A DNA stretch of 64,000 nt from Mesorhizobium sp. STM 4661 (GTDB lineage Bacteria > Pseudomonadota > Alphaproteobacteria > Rhizobiales > Rhizobiaceae): the NCBI RefSeq assembly GCF_000359125.1, contig NZ_CAAF010000014.1, forward strand, positions 1-64,000, written 5' to 3'. A program made the translations under genes and the position numbers. The notes below the pieces were generated by a model. The model saw only the letters and a program-made list of their open reading frames with translations, had not been told where the DNA came from and ran no database searches. Positions 45,932 through 54,347 of this stretch are shown in pieces (the first letter of the stretch is position 1; each line of letters starts with the position of its first letter).

Positions 45932-48900
45932 TTGACGTCGATCGTCGACCCAATCAGCCTTCCGCAAAGAGCAGCTTCGAACGATACAGAGATTGATCGC
46001 GAGGCTCTGGCTAGTCTTTTGGTCGAAATTGCCCGGAACGTCGATCCGGACTATCGTGCGCGTTTCGACGGAGTTCCAACCGCCGATCCTCGCATGGAAA
46101 CGCTGCGCCAGTTGCTGGTCGGCCGCGAAATTTCCGAGCTTTCACGAGTTGCGCACCTGCTCGACGAACCTGAGCAGCTTGCGGCTGCAGTGGGGGGCGT
46201 TCTCCCCGATGCAGCCGCGCGTGCGTCTCATGCGCAACTCGGCGAGGCCCTTGCGCCAGCTGTCGAGAGGGCTGTGCAACGGTCCATCCAGAAGAACCCG
46301 CGCACGCTGACGGATATATTGTACCCGGTGTTTCTGCCGGCTATTCGCAAGTCGATCGGCGAAAAGATCGACCAGACCTTTCAATCGCTGAATGAATCTT
46401 TAAGACATATATTTACCTGGCGTGGACTTAAGTGGAGATTTGAAGCTTGGAGAACGGGCGCAAGCTTTTCAGAAGTTGTTCTTAAGCATTCTCTTGTCTA
46501 TCGTGTAGAACACGTCTTTCTCATTAACCGAAATTCCGGGCTTTTGATTACGCATGTAACTGCCGAAAACGCAACGAGCGAAGACCCTCAACTAATTTCT
46601 TCGATGCTTAGTGCAATTCAAGATTTCGTAAAGGACTCGTTTAACGAGAAAGAACAGAGCGGCCTGGACACTATCCGTTTCGGGGAGCTTCGTCTCTGGT
46701 CGGAAGTTGGACCGTTTGCGACCTTGGTTGCCGTGATCCGGGGAAATCCGCCAGAGGAATTACATGAAATAATTCGCGATGTATTGCTTCGCATCCATGA
46801 TGAATCCTCACAGGCTTTAGAGCAGTTTGACGGCGACAGTTCGCAGTTGGCCGGCGTAGAGACGCAGTTGCAGACCTGTGTTGAACTGAAGCAGGAGGAA
46901 TCGAACCAGGGATTTCCGTGGCTGGTGGTGGCTGCAGTCCTGCTGGTTTTGATTCCGGCGGGCGGTTGGTTCCTTCTTTCCTGGCAATCCGGGCAGCGCT
47001 GGCAGGCCTATGTGTCACGACTGGGAACCCAGCCGGGCATCATCGTTGCCGAACAAAAAATGCGTGATGGCCAATTCTATATTGCCGGCCTGAGAGACCC
47101 GCTTGCCGCCGACCCGCAGTCGCTGTTGTCTGGAACGGAGGTCGATCCCGCCCGCGTTCATTCACGCTGGCAATTCTATCAGAGCCTTGAGCCGGAGTTC
47201 GTGTTGAAGCGGCTAACGGCGTCGCTGACCCCGCCGGATTCAGTACGACTTTCGATCGTCAACGATCGCATCGTTGCCGAGGGTGAGGCTACCGACACGT
47301 GGATCAACCGGGCGCGGGCCGCCGCCCAACAACTTTCGGCAGGCGGACCGGTATTCGACATCTCCAAGGTCCGTGATGTGAGCCCCGAAGCACGCGAGGC
47401 GGAGCGCTGGCAGGCCTATGTGTCGCGACTGGAGACCCAGCCGGGCATCATCGTTGCCGAACAAAAGGTGCGCGATGGCCAATTCTATATTGCCGGCCTG
47501 AGAGACCCGCTTGCCGCCGACCCGCAGTCGCTGTTGTCCGGAACGCAGGTCGATCCCGCCCGCGTTCATTCACAGTGGCAATTCTATCAGAGCCTTGAGC
47601 CGGAGTTCGTGTTGAAGCGGCTGACGGCGTCGCTGACCCCGCCGAAATCGGTTCGGCTTTCGATCGTCAATGATCGCATCGTTGCCGAGGGTGAGGCTCC
47701 CGACACCTGGATAGATCGGGCGCGGGCCGCCGCCCAACAGCTTTCGGCAGGTGGACCGGCATTCGACATCTCCAAGGTTCGTGATGTGAGCCCCGAAGCA
47801 CGCGCGGCGGAGCGCTGGCAGGCCTATGTGTCGCGACTGGGGAGCCAGCCGGGCATCATCGTTGCCGAACAAAAAATGCGCGATGGCCAATTCTATATTG
47901 CCGGCCTGAGAGACCCGCTTGCCGCCGACCCGCAGGCTCTGCTGTCCGGAACGGGGGTTGATCTTGCCCGCGTTCATTCGCAGTGGCAATTCTATCAGAG
48001 CCTTGATCCGAAGTTCGTGGTGAAGCGGCTGACGGCGTCGCTGACCCCGCCGAAATCGGTTCGGCTTTCGATCGTCGAGGATCGCATCGTTGCCGAGGGT
48101 GAGGCTCCCGACACCTGGATAGATCGGGCGCGCGCAGCGGCCCGACAGCTTTCGGCAGGCGGACCGGAATTCGACATCTCCAAGGTCCGTGATGTGAGCC
48201 CCGAAGCACGCGCGGCGGAGCATTGGCAGCATTATGTGTCGCGACTTGAGGCCCAACCGGGAATCATCGTCGCCCAACAAACGGCGAGGGGCGGACATTT
48301 CTACATTTCCGGCCTGAGAGACCCGCTTGCCGCCGACCCGCAGGCTCTGCTGTCCGGAACGAAGGTTGATCCCGCCCGCGTTCATTCGCAGTGGCAATTC
48401 TATCAGAGCCTTGATCCGAAGTTCGTGGTGAAGCGGCTGACGGCGTCGCTGACCCCGCCGAAATCGGTTCAGCTTTCGATCGTCCAGGATCGCATCGTTG
48501 TCGTGGGTGAGGCTCCTGCCGCCTGGATCAACCGGGCGCGGGCCGCCGCTCAGCAGCTGTCCGCGGACGGAGTGGTTCTGGATGTCTCACAGCTGCGTGA
48601 GCTGAGCCTTGCGGAACTCAATAATTTGAGAGAGGCCATCCAGGCGACCGATATTCTCTTCTATTCCGGCAAGGTTGTGCCGGGACCAGAACAGACGCCG
48701 GTTCTCGACAGATTGGCGGATCAATTAAAGGAATTCGCCCAAAATGCCCGCAAGTCAGGCGTGACAGCTCGGTTCATGTTGACCGGCCATTCGGACGCCA
48801 CGGGCCGTGAGACGTCCAACGCGTCGATCAGCGCCGCCCGCGCCGAGACAGTTCGTGCGCTTCTCAACAAGCGCGGCGTCGCTCCGGAATTGCTGCTGGT

Positions 48901-48997
48901 TCGGGGCGCGGGCACCTTTGAGCCGGCGGTGCCTGAAAATAGTCGAACTGGGAGCTCCGCCAATCGCCGGGTTTCGGTTACGGTAAACCTAGACTAG
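45932..48997 (+). CDS. Membrane-anchored protein with four BON-like repeats and a C-terminal OmpA domain
   Basis: 1021 residues with a TTG start at 45932. Residues 1-326 are a soluble N-terminal region, presumably cytoplasmic. A single membrane helix lies at about 329-351 (WLVVAAVLLVLIPAGGWFLL). Four tandem 136-residue repeats (356-899) follow; each has two BON-like strands (QPGIIVAEQKVRDGQFYI and SVRLSIVNDRIVAEGEA). The C-terminal 115 residues are an OmpA peptidoglycan-binding domain (FMLTGHSDATG, ISAARAETVRALL, VRGAGTFEP, SSANRRVSVTV). The TM-BON-OmpA order recalls mycobacterial OmpATb/ArfA. It likely ties the cell wall to a cytoplasmic partner, with the GTPase gene 13 bases downstream. Confidence 0.88.
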   Translation: MTSIVDPISLPQRAASNDTEIDREALASLLVEIARNVDPDYRARFDGVPTADPRMETLRQLLVGREISELSRVAHLLDEPEQLAAAVGGVLPDAAARASHAQLGEALAPAVERAVQRSIQKNPRTLTDILYPVFLPAIRKSIGEKIDQTFQSLNESLRHIFTWRGLKWRFEAWRTGASFSEVVLKHSLVYRVEHVFLINRNSGLLITHVTAENATSEDPQLISSMLSAIQDFVKDSFNEKEQSGLDTIRFGELRLWSEVGPFATLVAVIRGNPPEELHEIIRDVLLRIHDESSQALEQFDGDSSQLAGVETQLQTCVELKQEESNQGFPWLVVAAVLLVLIPAGGWFLLSWQSGQRWQAYVSRLGTQPGIIVAEQKMRDGQFYIAGLRDPLAADPQSLLSGTEVDPARVHSRWQFYQSLEPEFVLKRLTASLTPPDSVRLSIVNDRIVAEGEATDTWINRARAAAQQLSAGGPVFDISKVRDVSPEAREAERWQAYVSRLETQPGIIVAEQKVRDGQFYIAGLRDPLAADPQSLLSGTQVDPARVHSQWQFYQSLEPEFVLKRLTASLTPPKSVRLSIVNDRIVAEGEAPDTWIDRARAAAQQLSAGGPAFDISKVRDVSPEARAAERWQAYVSRLGSQPGIIVAEQKMRDGQFYIAGLRDPLAADPQALLSGTGVDLARVHSQWQFYQSLDPKFVVKRLTASLTPPKSVRLSIVEDRIVAEGEAPDTWIDRARAAARQLSAGGPEFDISKVRDVSPEARAAEHWQHYVSRLEAQPGIIVAQQTARGGHFYISGLRDPLAADPQALLSGTKVDPARVHSQWQFYQSLDPKFVVKRLTASLTPPKSVQLSIVQDRIVVVGEAPAAWINRARAAAQQLSADGVVLDVSQLRELSLAELNNLREAIQATDILFYSGKVVPGPEQTPVLDRLADQLKEFAQNARKSGVTARFMLTGHSDATGRETSNASISAARAETVRALLNKRGVAPELLLVRGAGTFEPAVPENSRTGSSANRRVSVTVNLD
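46997..48628 (+). repeat. Four tandem 408-bp repeats within the OmpA-domain gene
   Basis: The unit begins at the CGCTGG (Arg-Trp) codons at 46997, 47405 and 47813 and at the equivalent CATTGG at 48221, an exact period of 408 bases (136 codons). Units 1-3 are nearly identical at DNA level; unit 4 is more diverged at both ends. The identity implies recent duplication or ongoing gene conversion, so copy number may vary between strains. Assemblies from short reads may collapse it. Confidence 0.93.
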
Positions 48998-49010
48998 TGC
49001 GGAGTCCGGG

Positions 49011-49505
49011 ATGTTGCAAAAAAAGATCTGCATGTTGGGCGGGTTCGCTGTCGGAAAGACGAGTCTGGTTCGCAGGTTTGTGCAAAGCATCTTTTCAGAA
49101 ACCTACTTGACCACGGTGGGAGTGAAAATCGACAAGAAGAGTGTCGCACTCCCGGACAAAACCGTGGATCTGATTTTGTGGGATTTGGCCGGCGAAGACG
49201 ATATCGGCTCATTCCGCGTCAGCTATGTGCGAGGTGCGACCGGGCTCGTGCTTGTCGTCGATGGGACCCGCGCCGCTACTCTTGCCGTGGCGCTCACGCT
49301 GCGCGAGCGGGCCGAGGCCGAATTCGGCGCCATGCCGTTTGTATTGCTGTTCAACAAATCCGATCTGGCCGATCGTTGGGCAATATCGGATAGTGAGATT
49401 AACGAACTGAGGCAACTTGGATGGCAAATCTATCTAACAAGCGCGCTTTCGGGTGAACATGTTGACGATGCATTTCGTCAGCTTGCTTCGATGGTCACCA
49501 AATAG
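49011..49505 (+). CDS. Ras/Rab-like small GTPase
   Basis: 164 residues, a single G domain resembling eukaryotic Rab/Ras proteins. The P-loop is GGFAVGKTSL (Lys16, Thr17). Switch I has Thr35 in TYLTTVGV. G3 is WDLAGED (Asp58, Gly61), with Glu62 where Ras has catalytic Gln61. G4 is NKSD (115-118) and G5 TSA (143-145). There is no C-terminal prenylation motif and no membrane segment. It lies 13 bases after the OmpA-domain gene and three bases before the cyclase gene. It probably switches the cyclase or the coiled-coil partner on when GTP-bound (inference from context and from Ras-cyclase pairs in yeast). Confidence 0.93.
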   Translation: MLQKKICMLGGFAVGKTSLVRRFVQSIFSETYLTTVGVKIDKKSVALPDKTVDLILWDLAGEDDIGSFRVSYVRGATGLVLVVDGTRAATLAVALTLRERAEAEFGAMPFVLLFNKSDLADRWAISDSEINELRQLGWQIYLTSALSGEHVDDAFRQLASMVTK

Positions 49506-49508
49506 ACC

Positions 49509-50579
49509 ATGCATGGATTGCCAAGAGAAGTCAGAAGCTGGATTTACAATTTCTTTTACAGCGAGCACTCTGTCGCATATTTGAAAATTGACGCCCAGCT
49601 TTGCATAGCTGCGAAGGGCGGCAGTGTTAAACATTACGGACTCTCATCACTTCGCATTGGTAAGCCTGTTGCCGAGCAGCTTGAATTCATGGAAGGTTTG
49701 CTGCCTTGCCCGGAGCTTCCATATCATATGGCCATGGTCGAACTGCCCAGCGGGCGTGTCGCGGACCTTCATCTTTTTGCTGACAATGCCTGCGTGTGGC
49801 TGCTCTTTCTTGACGCCACTGCCGAACGCGACAATAGGCAGCGGCTTCAACAGAAGGCTTATGAAATGACGCTCCTGCAAGAGAGGGAGCGTCAACTCAA
49901 CGAGAAATTGCAATCGACGAACGAGGCGTTGAGGCAGAGCCAAGAGGGACTGTCGCGTGAATACCAGCGCGCCGAAAGCCTACTCCTCAACATTCTTCCG
50001 GCGTCGATCGCGGAGCGGTTAAAAGCGGACGAACAAATTGCAGACAACCACGCAGAGGTGAGTGTGCTTTTTGCCGACATCGTCGGCTTTACGGAAAGAG
50101 CGCGGAGCGTCGGAGCCGAGACGACGCTCGCTATTTTAAATTACTTCTTCAAGGCGGCGGATCTGCTCTCGGAACGATACGGCTGCGAAAAGATCAAGAC
50201 AATCGGCGATTGTGTGATGGTGGTCGCTGGCCTGCCCGCCGCGCGATCCGATCATGCAGAAGCCCTTGCGCATTATGCACTTGAACTGCGGAAAGCGGTT
50301 AAGCGCGAACGCTTCGCAGGAGAACCGCTAAGACTCAGAATTGGAATTCACTCAGGACCAATCGTCGCGGGCGTCATAGGCAAAAGGCGGTTTGCCTATG
50401 ACCTGTGGGGCGAAACCGTTAATCTCGCCGCACGTATTCAAACGTCCGCGGAGCCCGATGAAATCCGTATTTCGGATGCAACTCACAAACTGCTTGGACC
50501 AAATTTTACTTGCGACCCACTCGCGGAAACGGAATTGCGTGGTACAGGTCGTGTGCGAATGTGGCGGCTCCCGGCCTGA
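49509..50579 (+). CDS. Adenylate cyclase with PAS-like and coiled-coil N-terminus
   Basis: 356 residues. Residues 1-108 look like a small PAS-type sensor (SVAYLKIDAQLCIAAKGG). A coiled coil at about 115-155 (LLQERERQLNEKLQSTNEAL) leads into SLLLNILPASIAERL, the linker that abuts cyclase domains in receptor cyclases. The catalytic domain has metal Asp in LFADIVGFTE and TIGDCVMVVAG, purine Lys in KIKTIGD, partner Asp in YDLWGETVNLAAR and the Asn/Arg pair. The Lys/Asp pair predicts ATP to cAMP conversion. It is the last gene of the operon, three bases after the small GTPase. Coiled-coil cyclase activation by the GTPase is the natural hypothesis. Confidence 0.93.
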   Translation: MHGLPREVRSWIYNFFYSEHSVAYLKIDAQLCIAAKGGSVKHYGLSSLRIGKPVAEQLEFMEGLLPCPELPYHMAMVELPSGRVADLHLFADNACVWLLFLDATAERDNRQRLQQKAYEMTLLQERERQLNEKLQSTNEALRQSQEGLSREYQRAESLLLNILPASIAERLKADEQIADNHAEVSVLFADIVGFTERARSVGAETTLAILNYFFKAADLLSERYGCEKIKTIGDCVMVVAGLPAARSDHAEALAHYALELRKAVKRERFAGEPLRLRIGIHSGPIVAGVIGKRRFAYDLWGETVNLAARIQTSAEPDEIRISDATHKLLGPNFTCDPLAETELRGTGRVRMWRLPA

Positions 50580-50902
50580 TTTGCCGCTTGGCAGTGCCGC
50601 CCCCGGAGCGCATTGCATCTCAAGCTGGTCAAACATCATGGTTTCGAATGTCCGCAGAGGTGCGCGAAGCAGTCGACCACCGAGGCCACAGGGCCGTTTC
50701 GTGCGGTTGCAACTCCCCCCACCGCCAAGGCACATTATAGTTAGGAGCTTCGCCGAGACACTCGAAGTGAAGTACCCAACCCATTCGTCATGCTATTCTG
50801 GAACTTCCTCGTTGATCGTGGCGGTCAAGCCCGCCGCTGTTTTCGCCTTTGCGCGCTTACGATGAGCTTACATTGCCGGTTCAGAAAGCCATGTAAGCAA
50901 AA
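50580..50902. other. Intergenic interval after the cyclase operon
   Basis: About 320 bases between the end of the cyclase gene and the tRNA terminator. I see no gene with ribosome-binding site and coding character, no repeat copy, and no clear terminator for the upstream operon. Confidence 0.5.
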
Positions 50903-50922
50903 GGCGCCCCGAAAGGCGCCTC
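50903..50922 (-). terminator. Rho-independent-type terminator of tRNA-Gly
   Basis: Seven-base stem AGGCGCC / GGCGCCT around a short loop, located just 3' of the tRNA on the minus strand and followed there by TTTGC. The T run is short, so strength is uncertain, but position and stem fit a tRNA terminator. Confidence 0.65.
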
Positions 50923-50950
50923 TTAATCGCTTGATTTTCTTGGAGAAAAC

Positions 50951-51025
50951 TGGAGCGGGTGAAGCGATTCGAACGCTCGACCCCAACCTTGGCAAGGTTG
51001 TGCTCTACCCCTGAGCTACACCCGC
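50951..51025 (-). tRNA. tRNA-Gly (anticodon GCC)
   Basis: Read on the minus strand: acceptor GCGGGTG, D-arm GTAGCTC...GAGC, anticodon stem-loop centred on TTGCCAA (anticodon GCC), T-arm with GTTCGAATC and acceptor CACCCGC. A discriminator T and an encoded CCA (positions 50951-50953) follow. All four stems pair. Its 3' end faces the accessory-looking genes to the left. Confidence 0.96.
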
Positions 51026-51132
51026 TCGCGCGGCTTTTGGGCCGCAAGCCGCGCCTATATGGCTGAAGAGCGCGGCGATTGCAACAGGGAAATCGCAGGC
51101 TTTTTCGGCCGCGCCCGGCGACGCCTACAAGG

Positions 51133-51211
51133 CTTGCGTCGCGGTGACGGCGTTCTTGTATGCATGTCGTTATCGCAAAACCGCTGCGCACTTTTGCGCG
51201 ACATGCATTGA
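51133..51211. repeat. Palindromic intergenic repeat
   Basis: GCATGTCGTTATCGCAAAAC followed by CGCTGCGCACTTTTGCGCGACATGCA forms a long hairpin. It is homologous to the copies at 9961-10031, 14200-14286 and (inverted) 53100-53175. The interval 51026-51303 otherwise holds only the tRNA promoter and the upstream region of the ProX-type gene. Confidence 0.75.
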
Positions 51212-51303
51212 CGGAATCATCGTCCCCCGGCGCAACGGTCTTGTCTCGTCCGCGCCATTGGCCGTAAACGGCGTGACCGGAACCCGCGACAACAGGACGC
51301 CTG

Positions 51304-51801
51304 ATGCCGAAAACCGAAGCCGAGCTTTTCGCCTTTCTCGCCGATCTCGGCATTGACGTCTCCACGCGCCGCCATCCGCCGCTGTTCACCGTCGCCGATT
51401 CGCAGGCGCTGCGCGGGGAAATCGCCGGCGGCCACACGAAGAACCTGTTCCTCAAGGACAGGAAGGACAATTTCTTCCTGGTCAGCGTCGGCGAGGAGGC
51501 GGTGGTCGACCTGAAGCAGATCCATAATGTGATCGGCGCCGCCGGTCGCGTCTCCTTCGGCAGGCCGGAGATGCTGATGGAGCTTCTCGGCGTCGTACCG
51601 GGCGCGGTCACGGTTTTCGGCCTGATCAACGATACGAAGCTGCGGGTCAAAGTCGTCCTCGACCAGGAGTTGATGAACCATGCGGTGATCAACGCCCACC
51701 CGCTGACCAGTGAGGCAACGACGTCGATCGCCGCAGCCGATCTCGTCAGATTCGTCGAGGCAACCGGGCATGATGCTGCTATCTTGAAAGTCTCGGCATA
51801 A
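51304..51801 (+). CDS. ProX/YbaK-type aminoacyl-tRNA editing protein
   Basis: 165 residues, the whole length a YbaK/ProRS-editing domain. It is expected to hydrolyse mischarged tRNA(Pro), such as Ala-tRNA(Pro), in trans. HPPLFTVADSQALRGEIAGG and TKNLFLKDRKDNFFLVSV match the family, including the conserved Lys in TKNLFLKD. GAVTVFGLIND and NAHPLTSEATTSI follow at the expected places. It lies in a core-gene stretch upstream of the thioredoxin gene. Confidence 0.92.
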   Translation: MPKTEAELFAFLADLGIDVSTRRHPPLFTVADSQALRGEIAGGHTKNLFLKDRKDNFFLVSVGEEAVVDLKQIHNVIGAAGRVSFGRPEMLMELLGVVPGAVTVFGLINDTKLRVKVVLDQELMNHAVINAHPLTSEATTSIAAADLVRFVEATGHDAAILKVSA

Positions 51802-51905
51802 GCGCCACATGGATGGCGGAATAGCCGGGATGGCTGAAAAACCGACTTCTGGAGAAAGACGTTGCGCCAGGCCGAAGCCGGCGGCGCGACCGAAAGGGCG
51901 ATGAG

Positions 51906-52898
51906 ATGAGCGATAACAATCCATTTGGCGGCCAATTCGGCAGCAATGGCGGTCAGTATGCCACATCGGTGCAGTATGGCGGCACCGAGGCGGCCGGTGC
52001 GAAAGCAGCACTTGGCGAGGCGCCGGCCGACGTCATCAAGGACACCACGACCGCCACATTCGCCGCCGACGTCATCCAGGAATCACGCCGTCAGCCGGTG
52101 CTGGTCGATTTCTGGGCGCCGTGGTGCGGCCCCTGCAAGGAGTTGACGCCGCTGCTGGAAAAGGTGGTCAAGGCGGCCGGCGGCAAGGTCAAGCTGGTCA
52201 AGATGAACATCGACGACCATCCCTCGATCGCCGGCCAGCTCGGCATCCAGTCGATACCGGCGGTCATTGCCTTCAAGGACGGCCAGCCGGTCGACGGGTT
52301 CATGGGCGCCATTCCCGAGAGCCAGATCACCCAATTCATCCAGAAGGTCGGCGGCAAGAATGGCGGCGCGCCGCAGGTTGCCGAGGCGCTTGCCGCGGCG
52401 GCGGAGGCGCGCGAGGCCGGCGACGCGCAGACCGCCGCGGACATCTACGACGCGATCCTGGAGCAGGCGCCGGAAACGATCGAGGCGATCGCCGGGCTGG
52501 CCGATCTTCTGTTCGAGGCCGGCGATACCGACGGCGCGGAAGCCATGCTGGCGCGGGCGCCGGAGGCAAAGAAGGATGCACCGCCGCTCGCCGCGGTACG
52601 CGCCAAGATGGCGCTCGCCGCGCAGGCATCGGCGCTTGGCAATCCGGCGGAGTTCGAGCGGCGACTGGCCGACAACCCTGGAGATCACCAGGCACGGTTC
52701 GATCTTGCCATGATCCAGAACGCCCGGGGCGAGCGCATGGCGGCAGCCGACAATCTGCTGGCGATCGTCAAGGCCGATCGCACCTGGAACGAGGATGGCG
52801 CCAGGAACCAGTTGCTGCAATTCTTCGAGGCCTGGGGAATGACCGACGAGGCGACGCTGTCGGCGCGGCGCAAATTGTCGTCACTGTTGTTTTCCTGA
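51906..52898 (+). CDS. Thioredoxin-domain protein with TPR-like C-terminus (CnoX/YbbN-like)
   Basis: 330 residues. A Gly/Asn-rich N-terminus precedes a thioredoxin domain (about 48-155) with redox site WCGPC at residues 73-77 and cis-Pro in GIQSIPAVIAF. The C-terminal 160 residues are Ala-rich helical repeats (EAREAGDAQTAADIYDAILE), matching the CnoX/YbbN co-chaperone layout. Unlike E. coli CnoX the active site keeps both cysteines, so oxidoreductase activity is expected. Followed by Lon-N and Trm112 genes. Confidence 0.92.
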   Translation: MSDNNPFGGQFGSNGGQYATSVQYGGTEAAGAKAALGEAPADVIKDTTTATFAADVIQESRRQPVLVDFWAPWCGPCKELTPLLEKVVKAAGGKVKLVKMNIDDHPSIAGQLGIQSIPAVIAFKDGQPVDGFMGAIPESQITQFIQKVGGKNGGAPQVAEALAAAAEAREAGDAQTAADIYDAILEQAPETIEAIAGLADLLFEAGDTDGAEAMLARAPEAKKDAPPLAAVRAKMALAAQASALGNPAEFERRLADNPGDHQARFDLAMIQNARGERMAAADNLLAIVKADRTWNEDGARNQLLQFFEAWGMTDEATLSARRKLSSLLFS

Positions 52899-52952
52899 GC
52901 CGGCGCTGTTTTTGACCGTTGGCCTTGCGGCCGGCGACGGCTGCGCCAGATT

Positions 52953-53098
52953 AAGGTGTGTTGAGATTCAGGTCAGGACGAGCCGAAAATGGTGGTTTTC
53001 GAGAACCGGAGCGGAGCGGACATTTGGGTCCGTGAGCACCGGAAGCGCGGAAAATCGCCGTTTGCTGGCCGGCATCACCTGAATATCAACACACCTTA
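52953..53098. repeat. 146-bp element with 23-bp terminal inverted repeats
   Basis: The ends AAGGTGTGTTGAGATTCAGG and CCTGAATATCAACACACCTT match as an inverted repeat with one mismatch; the interior contains no frame of note. MITE-like layout without a visible transposase. It occupies the 387-base gap 52899-53285 together with the adjoining repeat at 53100-53175. Confidence 0.75.
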
Positions 53099-53099
53099 G

Positions 53100-53175
53100 T
53101 GCATGATGCCCAAGAGCACGCAGCGGTTTTGGGTCAGTGATATGCACTAAAACAAGGACTTGAAGCGCGCCGATC
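53100..53175 (-). repeat. Palindromic intergenic repeat (inverted copy)
   Basis: On the minus strand this reads CGCGCTTCAAGTCCTTGTTT, then GTGCAT, CCAAAACCGCTGCG and CTTGGGC...ATGCAC, matching the copy at 14200-14286. It directly abuts the 146-bp inverted-repeat element. Confidence 0.75.
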
Positions 53176-53285
53176 GGTTCAAGACGCGAAGCGCTTCAGG
53201 ACAGGTCCGATCGCCTTGCTGCGTTGGGCACAGGCGGATCGCAGGCATGGCGCGCTTCTCGATATGAAGCGATCGGAGGAACGAG

Positions 53286-53957
53286 GTGCAAGCGGGAAAC
53301 GCGCATTACCGGCTGGGCACGGATCTGCCGTCGACGATCCCGATCTTTCCGCTCGAAGGCGCGCTGCTGCTGCCGAGAGGCCGCATGCCGCTCAACATCT
53401 TCGAGCCGCGCTACCTGCAGATGGTGGACGAGGCGATCGCCGGGTCACGGCTGGTCGGCATGATCCAGCCTAGCCTCGACGGGGCGCTGCGTGCCCATGG
53501 CGAGCCGGAGCTCTGCAATGTCGGCTGCGCCGGGCGCATCATTGCGTTTTCCGAGAGTGGCGACGGCCGTTATCTGATTTCGCTGCAGGGCGTGTGCCGG
53601 TTCCGCATCGTGCATGAACTCTCCGTCAAGACGCCGTTTCGCCAGTGCCGTTTCGCGCCTTTTCTCACCGACCTGGACGAGGACCAGGCGGAGGCCGGGA
53701 TCGACCGGCCGGCGCTGCTCAGAGCGTTCCGGGCCTATTTGCAGGCCAATGATCTGGAAGCCGACTGGGAAAGCGTCAGCCGCGCGGAAAACGCCATGCT
53801 GGTCAATGCGCTGTCGATGATGGCGCCCTATGGGCCGGCTGAGAAACAGGCGCTGCTCGAAGCGTCGGATCTGAAGACGCGCGCCGAAACGCTGATCGCC
53901 ATCACCGAAATGGCGCTGGCGCGCGAGAATGAGGATTTCGGTTCGAGTTTGCAGTAA
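53286..53957 (+). CDS. Lon N-terminal (substrate-binding) domain protein
   Basis: 223 residues with a GTG start (GGAGG a few bases upstream). The whole protein is a Lon N-terminal domain without the ATPase or protease parts: [35 protein letters not shown] and [19 protein letters not shown] are typical. Such stand-alone proteins bind peptides or unfolded proteins; the role is unknown. It sits between the thioredoxin and Trm112-like genes. Confidence 0.93.
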   Translation: MQAGNAHYRLGTDLPSTIPIFPLEGALLLPRGRMPLNIFEPRYLQMVDEAIAGSRLVGMIQPSLDGALRAHGEPELCNVGCAGRIIAFSESGDGRYLISLQGVCRFRIVHELSVKTPFRQCRFAPFLTDLDEDQAEAGIDRPALLRAFRAYLQANDLEADWESVSRAENAMLVNALSMMAPYGPAEKQALLEASDLKTRAETLIAITEMALARENEDFGSSLQ

Positions 53958-53968
53958 GAAGGAACTGT

Positions 53969-53996
53969 CCTTCTCCCCTTGTGGGAGAAGGGAGGG
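53969..53996. repeat. Short palindromic repeat (CTTCTCCC/GGGAGAAG type)
   Basis: CCTTCTCCCCTTGTGGGAGAAGG hairpin, related to the one at 69-96. Lies 11 bases after the Lon-N gene stop and may end or slow its transcription. Confidence 0.5.
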
Positions 53997-54040
53997 CCGC
54001 GCTAGACCTGAAGCGATTGGCCTGGAGAAGGACGGACCGA

Positions 54041-54280
54041 ATGGCGGACGGGCGTGACGGCAAGAAGATCGATGTCGATCGCAGGCTGCTGGAATTGCTG
54101 GCCTGCCCGCTGACCAAGGGTCCGCTGGCCTGGGATCCGGAACGCGGCGAACTCATCTCGAGGGTGGCAAAACTTGCCTATCCGGTGCGCGACGGCATCC
54201 CGGTCATGCTGCCTTCGGAGGCGCGGGCGATCTCGGCCGAGGATGTATTGTCGCCGCCGCGCCTGGGCGGGCCGAGCTGA
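54041..54280 (+). CDS. Trm112 family protein
   Basis: 79 residues from the ATG at 54041 with GGAGAAGG upstream; the longer in-frame start at 53981 overlaps a repeat. The core is [17 protein letters not shown], then [14 protein letters not shown], the classic Trm112/UPF0434 layout. Only one of the usual zinc cysteines (in ACPLT) is seen. Eukaryotic homologues activate methyltransferases; the bacterial role is unclear. Confidence 0.9.
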   Translation: MADGRDGKKIDVDRRLLELLACPLTKGPLAWDPERGELISRVAKLAYPVRDGIPVMLPSEARAISAEDVLSPPRLGGPS

Positions 54281-54347
54281 ACGCAGCGCTCCCATCGGCC
54301 GGGCGATTCGACGGCTTGCGGCCGCTGGCGTCGGTGCTCTACGGCCG

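Noticed and set aside
9018..50579. Calling the whole stretch a mobile genomic island
   Set aside because: No integrase, transposase, relaxase or duplicated att site is seen, and most of it has the same composition as the core genes.
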